Shown here one piece after another: positions 9,161-18,591 of a stretch of 64,000 nt of DNA. This DNA is from Geobacter sp. UBA6151 (GTDB taxonomy: Bacteria > Desulfobacterota > Desulfuromonadia > Geobacterales > Pseudopelobacteraceae), in the NCBI GenBank assembly GCA_002423105.1, contig DIUT01000038.1, positions 1 to 64,000 of the forward strand, written 5' to 3'. Both the position numbers and the translations under genes were made by a program. The notes under the pieces were generated by a model. It ran no database searches. It had not been told where the DNA came from and was given only the letters and a program-made list of their open reading frames with translations. Positions within the stretch are counted from its first letter, which is position 1. The number at the start of each line of letters is the position of its first letter.

Positions 9161-10440
9161 AGATGCTGTGCCAGCTGTTCCATGATGCGCCCGGTTGCGC
9201 CGCCATTGTCCCGCAGCATCTTCAGGCCGTTCGTGCCTATGACCTGTCGCAACTCCGGGCTTTTGATGAAGTCCCGCAGCGCAGTGGCCAGCTCTTCGGT
9301 GCCGCTTACCTGGACACCGGCGCCGTACTGCAGGGTTATGGCCGCTATTTCCCGGAAATTTGCCATGTGTGGGCCAAAGACCATGGAAATGCCACGGGAT
9401 GCCGGTTCCAGCAGGTTGTGGCCGCCGGTGGGGACCATGCTTCCCCCTACAAAGGTGAGGTCACACAGGGCATAGAGTTGCATCATCTCTCCCACGGTGT
9501 CCACCAGCAGTACCTGCCCGGGGGCCAGCACGGCGTTGCTGGTCAGGCTGGTGCGGCGGCGGCAGGCCAGACCATGTTTTTCCAGCAGCGCCGCCACATC
9601 GGCAGCCCGCTCCGGATGGCGCGGCACGAGTACCAGTTGCAGGTCGTTCCGTTGCTGCGCCAGTTGCCGCCAGATCGGCAGTAACAGCTCTTCTTCGCCG
9701 GGATGGGTGCTGGCGGCAACCACGACGAGCCGTTTTTCCGGAATTCCGTACTGTCTGCGCAGGCCGTTGCGCTCCTCCTGAGTCACCTGACTCCAGGGGA
9801 TATCGTATTTCAGGTTGCCGCAGGTAAGCGTCCGCTCTTTCGGTGCGCCGATGTCGATAATCCGCTCGCTATCGGTTTCCGTCTGCATGCAGAGTGCCGA
9901 GAAGCGGGTCAGCGATTCTTTGAAAAACCAGTCAAAGGTCTGATAGCGCTTGAAGGAACGGTCTGATATCCGCCCGTTGACCAGCAGTAGCGGTATATTG
10001 CGCCGGGCAGCTTCATGGGTGAAGTTGGGCCAGATCTCCGTTTCCATGATAATGATCAGCCGGGGATTGACGGAGCCAAGGCTTGCCCGGACCGCAGGGA
10101 GAAAATCAAAGGGAAAGTAGATGCAGAGATCCGGCTCGGAAAACTTCGAGACCACGGCATGGCCGGTTTCCGTGGTGACCGAAACCAGCAGGGCATGACC
10201 GGCATAGGTTTCACGTACTGCCCGTAGCAAGGGGCGGGCGGCGATCGCTTCACCCACGGACACGGCATGCAGCCAGATTACCGGGCGTCCGGCGATCTTT
10301 GCTGCTGTTGCGGAGGGCAGCAGGCCGAAGCGCTGGGCCAGGGCTGGTGAGCGGCCCCTGCTGTAGGAACGGTACAGGTGGTAGAACAGCACCGCCGGCA
10401 AGAGCAGGACCGAAAAGATGTTGTACAGGGTCAGGAACAT
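9157..10440 (-). CDS. waaA: 3-deoxy-D-manno-octulosonic acid (Kdo) transferase
   Basis: A 427-residue GT30 enzyme that adds Kdo to lipid IVA at the inner membrane. Seen are an N-terminal anchor, WLHAVSVGEAIAARPLL with the catalytic-base region, METEIWPNF, LLVNGRISDRSF, and the C-terminal GGSMVPTGGHNLLEPA donor site. Whether it adds one or two Kdo residues cannot be told from sequence. There is no strong Shine-Dalgarno sequence before the ATG. The next gene, lpxK, overlaps its end. Confidence 0.95.
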   Translation of the reverse strand: MFLTLYNIFSVLLLPAVLFYHLYRSYSRGRSPALAQRFGLLPSATAAKIAGRPVIWLHAVSVGEAIAARPLLRAVRETYAGHALLVSVTTETGHAVVSKFSEPDLCIYFPFDFLPAVRASLGSVNPRLIIIMETEIWPNFTHEAARRNIPLLLVNGRISDRSFKRYQTFDWFFKESLTRFSALCMQTETDSERIIDIGAPKERTLTCGNLKYDIPWSQVTQEERNGLRRQYGIPEKRLVVVAASTHPGEEELLLPIWRQLAQQRNDLQLVLVPRHPERAADVAALLEKHGLACRRRTSLTSNAVLAPGQVLLVDTVGEMMQLYALCDLTFVGGSMVPTGGHNLLEPASRGISMVFGPHMANFREIAAITLQYGAGVQVSGTEELATALRDFIKSPELRQVIGTNGLKMLRDNGGATGRIMEQLAQHL

Positions 10441-10461
10441 GTGGCGTCCGGGCGGCGGTTT

Positions 10462-11037
10462 TCAGGTGGTAATGCGCTTGAGCAGCCAAGCCATGTTGCT
10501 TCCGAGGTCGCGCATGGTCTTGATCCCTTCCTCGTCGCCATCCACATCGCCGATGTTACGCCCCACACCGATATTCCAGTAACTGGAGCCGACGATGATC
10601 ATCTGGCCGATGGTGAAGAAATGGTTGATGGTGTCAAAAACATGGATGGCTCCGGCCCGGCGCACCGAGACCACGGCGGCCCCGGCTTTCCGTTTGTACA
10701 TGTCGTTGTTTGCCCGTGAAACCATGCCGCAGCGGTCGATCAGGGCCTTGGCCTCCGGCGTGATTCCGGCGAAATAGGTGGGGGAGCCGATGATAATGCC
10801 GTCCGCCTGATCCATTTTTTCAATGCACACGTTGGCGATGTCATCGGTTACCGCACAGCGGCGGTCCTTGGCGGCAAAGCACTTGTAGCAGGCGATGCAG
10901 CCGTGGATCGGCTGGCCTGACAACTGTAGCATCTCGGTCTCGATACCTTCCCTGTTCAGCTCTTCAAAGGTATAGGTGATCAGTTTGGCGGTGTTGCCGT
11001 CCTTGCGGGCGCTGCCGTTGAATGCGATGACCTTCAT
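10462..11037 (-). CDS. Flavodoxin-like iron-sulfur flavoprotein / NADPH-dependent FMN reductase
   Basis: A 191-residue protein of the NADPH-dependent FMN reductase fold. The N-terminus reads MKVIAFNGSARKDGNT, an FMN phosphate loop, and GSPTYFAGI is the second FMN motif. Residues about 48-63 carry four cysteines spaced C-x2-C-x2-C-x7-C, as in iron-sulfur flavoproteins of anaerobes (Isf), so a bound Fe-S cluster is likely but not proven. A good AGGAGA lies before the ATG. It sits between copA and waaA and has no clear link to LPS synthesis. Confidence 0.82.
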   Translation of the reverse strand: MKVIAFNGSARKDGNTAKLITYTFEELNREGIETEMLQLSGQPIHGCIACYKCFAAKDRRCAVTDDIANVCIEKMDQADGIIIGSPTYFAGITPEAKALIDRCGMVSRANNDMYKRKAGAAVVSVRRAGAIHVFDTINHFFTIGQMIIVGSSYWNIGVGRNIGDVDGDEEGIKTMRDLGSNMAWLLKRITT

Positions 11038-11046
11038 GGATGTCTC

Positions 11047-13242
11047 CTACAGTTTATGTGATATTCGCTTCAGAAGCAGGGAGTTCAGCACCACCGACAC
11101 GGAGGAGAAGGCCATGGCCAGACCGGCGTATTCGGCCTTGAGCGTGAGGCCCCAGTGGGCGAACAGTCCTGCGGCGACCGGTATGCCGATCAGGTTGTAG
11201 ATCAATGCCCAGAACAGGTTCTGCTTGACCTTGGCCAGGGTTGCCCGACCGATGGTGATGGCGCGCACCGCATCCTGCAGATCGTCCCGGATCAGGACGA
11301 TGTCCCCGGTTTCCCTGGCCACGTCTGTTCCACCGCCGATGGCAATGCCCACGTCAGCCGCGGCCAAGGCCGGAGCGTCGTTGATACCGTCGCCGGTCAT
11401 CCCCACCACAAACCCTTGCGCCTGATATTCCTTGACAATTTCCAGCTTGCGCTCCGGCAGTACCTGGGCTTCAAAGCGGTCAACCCCGGCCTGCTGGGCA
11501 ACGGTGGCGGCAACCGCGCCATGGTCGCCGGTAATCATACAGGTGGTGATCCCCAGCCGCTTCAGTTCCGTGACAGCCTGGGGTGAGGTTGGTTTTATGG
11601 TGTCGGCAAAGGCGGCAATGCCCAGAAAATCAGGCCCTTCTGCAACATAGATCAGTGATTTGCCCGAATCGGCCAAACGTTGTGCTGCATCGTCAAGGGA
11701 CGAAGCGTCGATCCCTTCCCGCTCCATCAGACGCCGGTTACCCGCGGCCAGCCGCTGTCCGGCGTAGGTGCAGGTGACACCGTGTCCTTCCGATTCGTAA
11801 TAGTCTGTTGTTTCTCCCGCTGTGGCCCCTTCGGCCCTGGCAGCTGACAGGGCGGCCTGGGCCAGCGGATGGCTGGAGGCCTGCTCGGCTGTTGCCAGAC
11901 AATGCAGCAAACGCTTGTTGTCTGTGCCCGGCGGCGTGATCAGGTCGGTCATGGCCGGTGCTCCGGCAGTGATGGTGCCGGTTTTGTCCAGCAGCATCAC
12001 CTGTAAACCGGCAATGGTTTCAAGGGCTGAGCCTTTTTTGACCAGGATGCCACGGGAGAGGGCCACGCCGCTGCCCACCATGATGGCGGTGGGGGTGGCC
12101 AGGCCCATGGCACAGGGGCAAGCGATGACCACCACCGCCACACCAAACTTGAAGGCAGTGATGAAGGGAGCATGCAGGATCAGAAACCAGATGCCGAACA
12201 CGGCAAGCGCAAGCAGCACCACCGCCGGAACGAACCAGGCTGAAACGGCGTCGGCGAAACGCTGGATGGGCGCTTTGTCTCCCTGGGCATCCCGCACCAT
12301 TTTGATGATCTGGGAAAGCAGCGCCGCTTCGCCGGTACGGGTGGCCCGCACCAGCAGATGACCGTTTTTGTTGATGGTAGCGCCGGTGACACTGTCCCCC
12401 GGCTTTTTGGCCACCGGCAGTGATTCGCCGGTCACCATTGATTCGTCGGCGCTGGAGTTTCCTTCCACCACCTCGCCATCCACCGGTATCACTTCGCCGG
12501 GGCGTACCGACACCAGATCGCCGACTCTGACCAGCGAGGCAGGAATCTCCTGCTCACCGGCGTCAGTGACCAGCCGTGCCTGGTCTGCCTGAAGTCGCGC
12601 CAGTTTCTTCAGAGCTTCGCCAGCCTTGCCCCGCGCCCGTGCTTCCAAATATTTGCCCAGCCGGATAAAAGTGATCAGCCAGGCCGAGGTTTCAAAAAAC
12701 ACATCATGGCTGTCCCCCAGCAGACCGAAGAAGGCCAGCAGGGAATAACCCCAGGCGGCGCTGGTGCCCAGAGCCACCAGCACGTCCATATTACTGCTGC
12801 CGCTTTTGAGGGCTGACCAGGCGCCGCGGTAGAAGGCCAGACCGGCGCTGAACTGGATGATGGTGGCCAGAATCAGGTTCAGCCAGCCAATTTCCCGCTG
12901 GTGATGCATGGTCATGGTGGCCATGATCGGCAGTGAGAGCAGCAGGGCGAAGATGAACCAGTTCCGCTGCTTTTTCAGTTCACCCAGCTCGGCTTCCTCT
13001 GCCTGTTCCTGTTGCACCGGTGTATAACCGGCTTCCAGCACCAGTTGGAAAATCGCCGGTTCTGTGAGCTGTGTCGGATCAAAGCGCACAAAGCCGGTGG
13101 AAGCTGCCAGATTGACCACTGCGGTACTGATGGCCGGGTGGGCCAGCAGCGCTTTTTCCAGACGAGCGACGCAGGAGGCGCAGTGCAGGCCGCTGACACC
13201 GAAGGTCAGTTCGCCGCCGGGAGGGGGAGATGGTGCATTCAT
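11047..13242 (-). CDS. copA: Copper-exporting P1B-type ATPase
   Basis: A 731-residue heavy-metal P-type ATPase. It has one N-terminal HMA domain with the metal motif GLHCASC (residues about 15-21), the intramembrane CPC motif (IACPCAMGLATP), the phosphorylation site DKTGTI, and the hinge GDGINDAPALAAADVGIA. CPC with GxxCxxC fits Cu(I) export; silver is possible. It overlaps the AI-2E permease gene by ATGA on its 5' side. No CsoR or CueR regulator or CopZ chaperone gene is adjacent. Confidence 0.94.
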   Translation of the reverse strand: MNAPSPPPGGELTFGVSGLHCASCVARLEKALLAHPAISTAVVNLAASTGFVRFDPTQLTEPAIFQLVLEAGYTPVQQEQAEEAELGELKKQRNWFIFALLLSLPIMATMTMHHQREIGWLNLILATIIQFSAGLAFYRGAWSALKSGSSNMDVLVALGTSAAWGYSLLAFFGLLGDSHDVFFETSAWLITFIRLGKYLEARARGKAGEALKKLARLQADQARLVTDAGEQEIPASLVRVGDLVSVRPGEVIPVDGEVVEGNSSADESMVTGESLPVAKKPGDSVTGATINKNGHLLVRATRTGEAALLSQIIKMVRDAQGDKAPIQRFADAVSAWFVPAVVLLALAVFGIWFLILHAPFITAFKFGVAVVVIACPCAMGLATPTAIMVGSGVALSRGILVKKGSALETIAGLQVMLLDKTGTITAGAPAMTDLITPPGTDNKRLLHCLATAEQASSHPLAQAALSAARAEGATAGETTDYYESEGHGVTCTYAGQRLAAGNRRLMEREGIDASSLDDAAQRLADSGKSLIYVAEGPDFLGIAAFADTIKPTSPQAVTELKRLGITTCMITGDHGAVAATVAQQAGVDRFEAQVLPERKLEIVKEYQAQGFVVGMTGDGINDAPALAAADVGIAIGGGTDVARETGDIVLIRDDLQDAVRAITIGRATLAKVKQNLFWALIYNLIGIPVAAGLFAHWGLTLKAEYAGLAMAFSSVSVVLNSLLLKRISHKL

Positions 13243-14318
13243 GGCGCCTCCGGTGGCATCTGGTCAAAATCGCCGGATAGCCAGTGTTCCCAGGCGATCT
13301 TGATGGCTGCGGTGAGCGGCAGGGCCAGCATAACTCCCCAGAATCCCATCAGTTCGCCGAAAGCCATGACCACGATAATGGAAAGCAACGGATTTAAGTC
13401 CATGGATTTCTTGAAGACCAGTGGTTTGACCAGATAGCCTTCAAGGAAGTAGATGACGGAGAACACCAGAAGCACTTTAAACAGGATCGCGCTGGTGCCG
13501 AATTTGAGCCAGGCCAATAACAGGGCTGGCAGCATGGCCAGAATCACGCCTATGAAAGGAAGTACCGATGCGGCGCCGGCAAAGAGCGCGCAGAGGATCG
13601 GGTTGGGGATTTCCAGCAGGTACAGCGCCGGAATGAGCGCCAGCGCCACCATGATGGAGACCAGCACCTGGCCCCGCACATAGCCGCCGATGCTGTCGTT
13701 CACCTCATGGCTGATGGTCATGACCAATGCACGATACTGCGGGGGGAGCCAGGATTTCAGGGTATCGATGATCGGCCATTTGTAATAGAGCATGAAAAAA
13801 ACCAGGATCGGCGACAGGATGATGTTGAAGACGTTAAAGACCACGCCGCCGATAAAATTGTAGAACCAGGAACTGACGGTATTCAGCATTGAATCCAGAT
13901 TGCTGGTCAGTTTGTCGGTCAGCCAGCGGATCTCTTCCGTGCCGTAATGGGTCGGCAGACGGGATTGCCAGTCAGCCAGCAGCAGTTTAAGTTTTTGCAG
14001 ATACTGGGGCAGGCTTTGCAGCAGGTTGCTCCAGTTAATGGTAAGCATCGGCAGCAGGAACATCAGGCAGAAGATAGTGATGACCGCCATCACCAGATAA
14101 ATCAGTGTAATTGCGTGTACTCTCCTGAAACGCTTGCTTTCCATCAACACTATCAGGGGTTCCATCAGGTAGGCGATGACAAAGGAGAGCAGGAAACAGG
14201 AGATGGTGTGCTGCAGGCCGTATCCGGCCAGAATGAGCACAGCCCCCAGCACAATGGCGGCAATCAGGCGTAGATGACCGCTGGAACGCTGGCTGGAGAA
14301 TGTCTCAAGGGGGGCCAT
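13239..14318 (-). CDS. AI-2E family transporter / PerM-like permease
   Basis: A 359-residue polytopic membrane protein of the AI-2 exporter (TqsA/PerM) superfamily. It has about seven to eight hydrophobic segments, a long cytoplasmic middle, and the conserved late motif GELMGFWGVMLALPLTAAIKI. Some family members export autoinducer-2 and others move Na+/H+; the substrate here is unknown. GGAG lies upstream of the ATG. It shares a transcript with the UPF0158 gene upstream and copA downstream. Confidence 0.88.
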   Translation of the reverse strand: MAPLETFSSQRSSGHLRLIAAIVLGAVLILAGYGLQHTISCFLLSFVIAYLMEPLIVLMESKRFRRVHAITLIYLVMAVITIFCLMFLLPMLTINWSNLLQSLPQYLQKLKLLLADWQSRLPTHYGTEEIRWLTDKLTSNLDSMLNTVSSWFYNFIGGVVFNVFNIILSPILVFFMLYYKWPIIDTLKSWLPPQYRALVMTISHEVNDSIGGYVRGQVLVSIMVALALIPALYLLEIPNPILCALFAGAASVLPFIGVILAMLPALLLAWLKFGTSAILFKVLLVFSVIYFLEGYLVKPLVFKKSMDLNPLLSIIVVMAFGELMGFWGVMLALPLTAAIKIAWEHWLSGDFDQMPPEAP

Positions 14319-14329
14319 GGCAGCTCCGC

Positions 14330-14770
14330 TTAGTTGACGGCGCTTAAGCTGGTGGACAGGGAAAAGAGGTTGTTTTCCTCCAGCCAGGTCATGACCCGGT
14401 TGCTGACAAAGGAGTCACGCAGTTCAGACAGTCGGTCCTCCTGTTCCGGGAAAAATGACAGAATATCTGCAGGGTTTGCGTAGGGAGGCCTGCCGGACAG
14501 CGCCTGTTCCAGAAGGCTGCGCAGTTCCTGGTCTTCCTGCCCGCTTAGGAAACCGGTCAGTATCTGACGCTCGGTGGCGCGGTCCAGGGGCGGGATTGCC
14601 AGAAAGCGCTCCTGCTGATTCTCGATCTGATCCCAGACGCTGTCGTCCAGGTCCGAGCCGATAAAAAATATCTCGCCGGTCATGCGGTCCAGAAAATAGA
14701 CCCGGTCCTGTTCCATATTGGCAAAGGCCTTCACCAGTTGATCCCAGGCCACGGTAACGCTGTGTAACAT
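14330..14770 (-). CDS. UPF0158-like protein of unknown function
   Basis: A 146-residue soluble acidic protein. The core AFANMEQDRVYFLDRMTGEIFFIGSDLDD resembles UPF0158, a family without a known role. AAGGAG lies 7 bases before the ATG, and the gene heads the long minus-strand envelope cluster, divergent from the lpxH-like gene. There are no signal peptide, membrane segment or catalytic motif. Assignment is from memory of family patterns, so it is moderate. Confidence 0.65.
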   Translation of the reverse strand: MLHSVTVAWDQLVKAFANMEQDRVYFLDRMTGEIFFIGSDLDDSVWDQIENQQERFLAIPPLDRATERQILTGFLSGQEDQELRSLLEQALSGRPPYANPADILSFFPEQEDRLSELRDSFVSNRVMTWLEENNLFSLSTSLSAVN

Positions 14771-14829
14771 CTGCTGCTCCTTTTTCTTTGGTTGACAGAC
14801 AGGCCGCAGGGCTGCAAAATCCTGCGGCC

Positions 14830-15552
14830 ATGCGAGCCCTGTTTCTAGCTGATGCCCATCTTCATCATCCCGATGATGCCAATTACCGACTGCTGCTCCG
14901 TTTTCTTGAAGAACAACGGGATAAGGTTGATCTCATCTGTATCCTTGGCGACCTTTTTGACTTCCGTATCGGTCTGCCTGCCCTGGATTTTCCGGAGCAG
15001 GAACCGCTGCTTGCAGCGCTTGCCGCTCTGTCCGGCAGCGGTATCAGGCTGATCTACCTGGAAGGAAATCACGATTTTCACCTGGGAACCGCTTTTGCTG
15101 CACAGATTGGCGCCGAACTGCATAGCGGCCCTGTTGTTATGGAGCTTGACGGCAGACGGGTCTATCTCTGTCACGGAGATCTGGTCAATCCAGCTGACTG
15201 GCGCTACCGTCTGCTGCATCTGGCGTTGCGCAACCGGCTTACCCCACTGATCGGCGGGCTTGCACCCGGCGCTCTTGTGCGGGGGATCAGGAAGCGTTTG
15301 CAGAAAGCCAGCCGCAAACGGTATTGTCACGACAAGGCACGCTGGGATTATGCTGCGATCATCCGTTCCTTTGCTACTGATGTCCGCGAACAGGGTTGTG
15401 ACGCCCTGGTACTGGGGCATTTTCACTATCCTCTGTTTGAAAAGAACGGCGATTTTACGCTGCTTTCCCTCGGTGACTGGATTGACCATTTTTCTTACGG
15501 ACTATATGAGAACGGTGAGTTTTCTCTGTCTTCTTTTTCCGCAGTTCCCTGA
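14830..15552 (+). CDS. lpxH: UDP-2,3-diacylglucosamine hydrolase-like metallophosphoesterase
   Basis: A 240-residue calcineurin-like phosphoesterase. All metal-binding blocks are seen: FLADAHLHH, CILGDLFDF, YLEGNHDFHLG, LCHGD and LGHFHYP. LpxH cleaves UDP-2,3-diacylglucosamine to lipid X, and no other lpxH or lpxI candidate is in the window, so this is the likely lipid A enzyme; a related phosphatase role remains possible. The ATG at 14830 gives MRALFLADAH; the extension to 14788 adds unrelated residues. Its last 98 bases overlap the end of the converging penicillin-binding protein gene. Confidence 0.82.
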   Translation: MRALFLADAHLHHPDDANYRLLLRFLEEQRDKVDLICILGDLFDFRIGLPALDFPEQEPLLAALAALSGSGIRLIYLEGNHDFHLGTAFAAQIGAELHSGPVVMELDGRRVYLCHGDLVNPADWRYRLLHLALRNRLTPLIGGLAPGALVRGIRKRLQKASRKRYCHDKARWDYAAIIRSFATDVREQGCDALVLGHFHYPLFEKNGDFTLLSLGDWIDHFSYGLYENGEFSLSSFSAVP

Positions 15553-16861
15553 TTTTCTGTTCCGGAGCCACAGCCGCCAGTGCCGGAGCCTGTGCCAGTT
15601 GATCCTTGAAGAAGGTTGTCAGGGCATGTTCTCCCACGTTTGATGCCTTTATTTTCCATCTGCCGTCATTGATTACCAGCGCCAGCAAGGCAACCTGCGG
15701 CTTCTCCGCCGGAGCGTACGCGGTAAACCAGCTGTAATGGCCCGCAGGATCATCACCGGTTATGCTGCCGGTTTTGGCGGCAACCTGCATGACACTCAAC
15801 AGTCTCCGACCGTCATGGGTGCGGAACGCCTTGCGGGAGGTGCCGCTGGTAACGGTATCAAGCAACATCCGGCGCAAGCCGTCGGCAACGTCAGGCTGGA
15901 CAACCATGGCCAGTGGCCTGGGCGGGTCAGAGAGGGTTTCCTTGCCGTCCCGCACCGTGCTGTCAACCAGGCGGGGGGTCATCATCACGCCGTTATTGGC
16001 GATGGCAGCGGTAATGGCTGCCGCATGCAGCGGAGAGACTTTGAGGCCGTGGTCCAGCCCCGATCCCATCAGACGCAGGCCACGCACGCTTTCCGGAACT
16101 TCCGCCCGGCTCGGCGGAAGCGGAATCCCCTCCAGTAAGGGGCGGTTGAAGCCGAAGTTTGAACACGTTGCGGCAAGGGCATCCTTGCCCAGCAGGTCGC
16201 TGGCCAGCTTGCCGTACACCGGATTAACCGATTTGGCCATGGCTTCGGCCATATCCATACTCAGGCCGCCGCGTTTTGGGTGCGGATCCCAGTTGCCGGG
16301 GCTTTCCGAAACAGCCCTGCCGCGATAGCTCATCTGGCTGGATGGGGTGATTTTTGCCTGTTCCAGCGCTGCTGCTGCAGTTACCATCTTGAACAGCGAA
16401 GCCATGGGAAAAAGCCGGTAAGCGGCCTCAAGATTCCAGGATGGATCCTGCGATGATGCGGTCAACGAGATGATCCGGCCGGTTGCCGGTTCAAGAGCGA
16501 TGAACAGAGCGTAAGGGGGTCGGGCTTTGTCAAAATACTGCTGCATGTTTTGCTGGAGATGCGGGTCGATGCTGTAACGTAGCAGCGTTCCGTCTGAAGT
16601 GGCGGCAGACAGATTGCCTGCAACTTCTTGTGCTTCAGGAAGAAGTGAGCATGCCACGGGAAACAGTGCGTTACCTTTTGGCAAGGTGCTGACGGGGAGC
16701 GGCTTGGGGTGGAAAGCGACGGCATCGGAACCTTTGCGGATAAGCAGCACCGTCAGCGGTATCAGTAAACACGTCAGAAGAACAATTACGCCCAGGAGTT
16801 TCAGGCGTTTAGAGCCAGATGAACTGGTGTTGTACCGTGACCTGCCCTTAAGATCCTTCAT
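15455..16861 (-). CDS. Penicillin-binding transpeptidase-domain protein
   Basis: A 468-residue protein with one N-terminal membrane segment (LLGVIVLLTCLLIPLTVLLI) and a periplasmic transpeptidase domain. The three active-site motifs are present: SLFK (SxxK), SVN (SxN) and KTG. It would crosslink peptidoglycan. It lacks a recognisable dimerisation domain, so it is a short class B-like or PBPA-like protein rather than PBP2 or FtsI. GAGGAG precedes the ATG. The C-terminal tail is very basic (RKKKTEKTHR) and lies in the overlap with the lpxH-like gene. Confidence 0.86.
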   Translation of the reverse strand: MKDLKGRSRYNTSSSGSKRLKLLGVIVLLTCLLIPLTVLLIRKGSDAVAFHPKPLPVSTLPKGNALFPVACSLLPEAQEVAGNLSAATSDGTLLRYSIDPHLQQNMQQYFDKARPPYALFIALEPATGRIISLTASSQDPSWNLEAAYRLFPMASLFKMVTAAAALEQAKITPSSQMSYRGRAVSESPGNWDPHPKRGGLSMDMAEAMAKSVNPVYGKLASDLLGKDALAATCSNFGFNRPLLEGIPLPPSRAEVPESVRGLRLMGSGLDHGLKVSPLHAAAITAAIANNGVMMTPRLVDSTVRDGKETLSDPPRPLAMVVQPDVADGLRRMLLDTVTSGTSRKAFRTHDGRRLLSVMQVAAKTGSITGDDPAGHYSWFTAYAPAEKPQVALLALVINDGRWKIKASNVGEHALTTFFKDQLAQAPALAAVAPEQKIRELRKKKTEKTHRSHIVRKKNGQSSHRGKAA

Positions 16862-16918
16862 GCGGCTCCTCTACATCGATAATTGGCTGCATACTATAGG
16901 CTATCCAGAGTGATTGTG

Positions 16919-18574
16919 TCAATCAGCATCCGGCCAGAAGCGCCGTTTCAACTCATCCAGCAGCTGTGTGAGGGATTTTCGGTCAAGGGCTGAAACAGCG
17001 ATGGCATCGTACCGTTTCCGGGCCTGGGCAACCCGCAGAAAGGTGATGGTGTCCTTCTTCTTCAGTTCGCTTAACTGATCGGTCTTATTGAAAACCACGA
17101 GCTCCGGTTTGTCGGCCAAATCCAATTCTGACAGTATGGCACGTACCTGGGCAATCTGGGCCTCGAAGCGGGGATTAGAGGAATCCACCAGGTGCAGCAG
17201 CAGGTCGGCGTCCCGCAACTCCTCCAGGGTGGCCTTGAAGGCGCCCATCAGGGAAGCTGGCAGGGAGCGGATGAAGCCGACGGTGTCGGTGATGATCACC
17301 TCCCGGTCACGGGGCAGACGCAGGCGGCGGCTGGAGGTGTCCAGGGTGGCGAACAGCAGGTTTTCAGTGAAGACTTCGCTTTTGGTCAGGGCGTTCAGCA
17401 GGGTGGATTTCCCGGCATTGGTATAGCCCACGATGGAGATGATCGGTAGGTCGGACTTGATCCGGCGGCTGCGGCGCTGCTCCCGTCCGCGGGAGAGGTT
17501 TTCCAGATCTCGCTCCAGGGCTGTGATGCGGTCCCTGATCCGGCGGCGATCTGTTTCCAGCTTGGTTTCCCCCGGACCCCGTCCGCCGATGCCCCCCATC
17601 AGCCGGGACATCTGCACCCCACGCCCGCTGAGGCGTGGCAGCAGATATTTAAGCTGGGCCAGTTCCACCTGCACCTTGCCGTCAAGGCTGGTGGCCCGCC
17701 GGGCGAAGATATCCAGGATCAGCTGGCTGCGGTCGATGACCTTCAACTCGGTCATGGAAGAAATCGCGCGCACCTGGGCCGGTGTCAGTTCCTGGTCGAA
17801 GATCAGCAGCGTCGCTCCCCGCTGCAGTGCCCGGATGACTACTTCCTGCAGTTTTCCTTCTCCCATCAGGGTGCGTGGGTTCAGTTTGCGCGGCAACTGG
17901 ATGAAGCGATCCAGCACCAGCACTCCGGCGGTGCGTGCCAGCTCTGCCAGTTCATCCAGCGAATCCTCCGCCTCACGGCGTTCACCGGCGGCCATGACCG
18001 AAATCAGGATGGTCCGTTCCTGGCCGGATGCGGCGTGTGCTGCGGTATCCACAGCCCGTTCCAGTTCACGTTCAAGGGCAACGATCCCGTCGCTGCCGTA
18101 ACCAATGAGCCGTTCAAACGGCTGTGGCGGGCAGATGGTGATGCCGGAGGAACTGTTGGCAAGGTGGGCCAGGTGGATGGTCAGGTTGCTGCTGCCAGAT
18201 TGAGCGGAAAGTGCGGCCACCAGATCCAGGCGCAGCAGCTTCAGGTCGGTCAGGTCATCTTCGGAAAGCGGTTCACCTTTCAGGTGGGTATGGATCAGGC
18301 GCAGGCCGCGCAGGCGCTTGCGGCCCAGGGGATAGTCTTTCAGTTCGGGGATCAGCAGCCCTTTTTCGTCGCCGATAATCACCTGTACCACACTGCCCTG
18401 GCGATTGATCAATAGCCCGATCTGGCGGCGTAGTTCCGATGAAAGCTCTATCAGGCGCTGCGCCAGATCAGAAGAACAGCATTCCTCCCCCGAAACGCGG
18501 CGACGGTAGAGCCGCTCCAGCGGTTGAAGCTGGCTTTGCCGCAGTCCTGCAAGGTTACCCTGGATTGTTTGAAT
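16919..18574 (-). CDS. hflX: GTPase HflX, probable ATT start
   Basis: A ribosome-associated GTPase that splits stalled or stressed 70S ribosomes. It has the HflX N-domain, the glycine-rich GGIGGRGPGETKLETDRR at about 328-345, then G-domain motifs GYTNAGKST (about 383-391), DTVGF and NKTD. The first ATG/GTG/TTG-type start is TTG at 18412 (497 residues), but homology continues upstream (GNLAGLRQSQLQPLERLY). The frame stays open to 18607 with no ATG, GTG or TTG. ATT at 18574 lies 6 bases after AGGAG and gives 551 residues, a normal length. A 129 bp repeat ends just upstream. Confidence 0.88.
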   Translation of the reverse strand: MQTIQGNLAGLRQSQLQPLERLYRRRVSGEECCSSDLAQRLIELSSELRRQIGLLINRQGSVVQVIIGDEKGLLIPELKDYPLGRKRLRGLRLIHTHLKGEPLSEDDLTDLKLLRLDLVAALSAQSGSSNLTIHLAHLANSSSGITICPPQPFERLIGYGSDGIVALERELERAVDTAAHAASGQERTILISVMAAGERREAEDSLDELAELARTAGVLVLDRFIQLPRKLNPRTLMGEGKLQEVVIRALQRGATLLIFDQELTPAQVRAISSMTELKVIDRSQLILDIFARRATSLDGKVQVELAQLKYLLPRLSGRGVQMSRLMGGIGGRGPGETKLETDRRRIRDRITALERDLENLSRGREQRRSRRIKSDLPIISIVGYTNAGKSTLLNALTKSEVFTENLLFATLDTSSRRLRLPRDREVIITDTVGFIRSLPASLMGAFKATLEELRDADLLLHLVDSSNPRFEAQIAQVRAILSELDLADKPELVVFNKTDQLSELKKKDTITFLRVAQARKRYDAIAVSALDRKSLTQLLDELKRRFWPDAD

Positions 18575-18591
18575 GACTGGCTCCTGACCTG

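Noticed and set aside
16919..18412. hflX starting at TTG 18412
   Set aside because: It would drop 54 residues that match the HflX N-terminal region, and no Shine-Dalgarno sequence was seen for it; kept only as a fallback.
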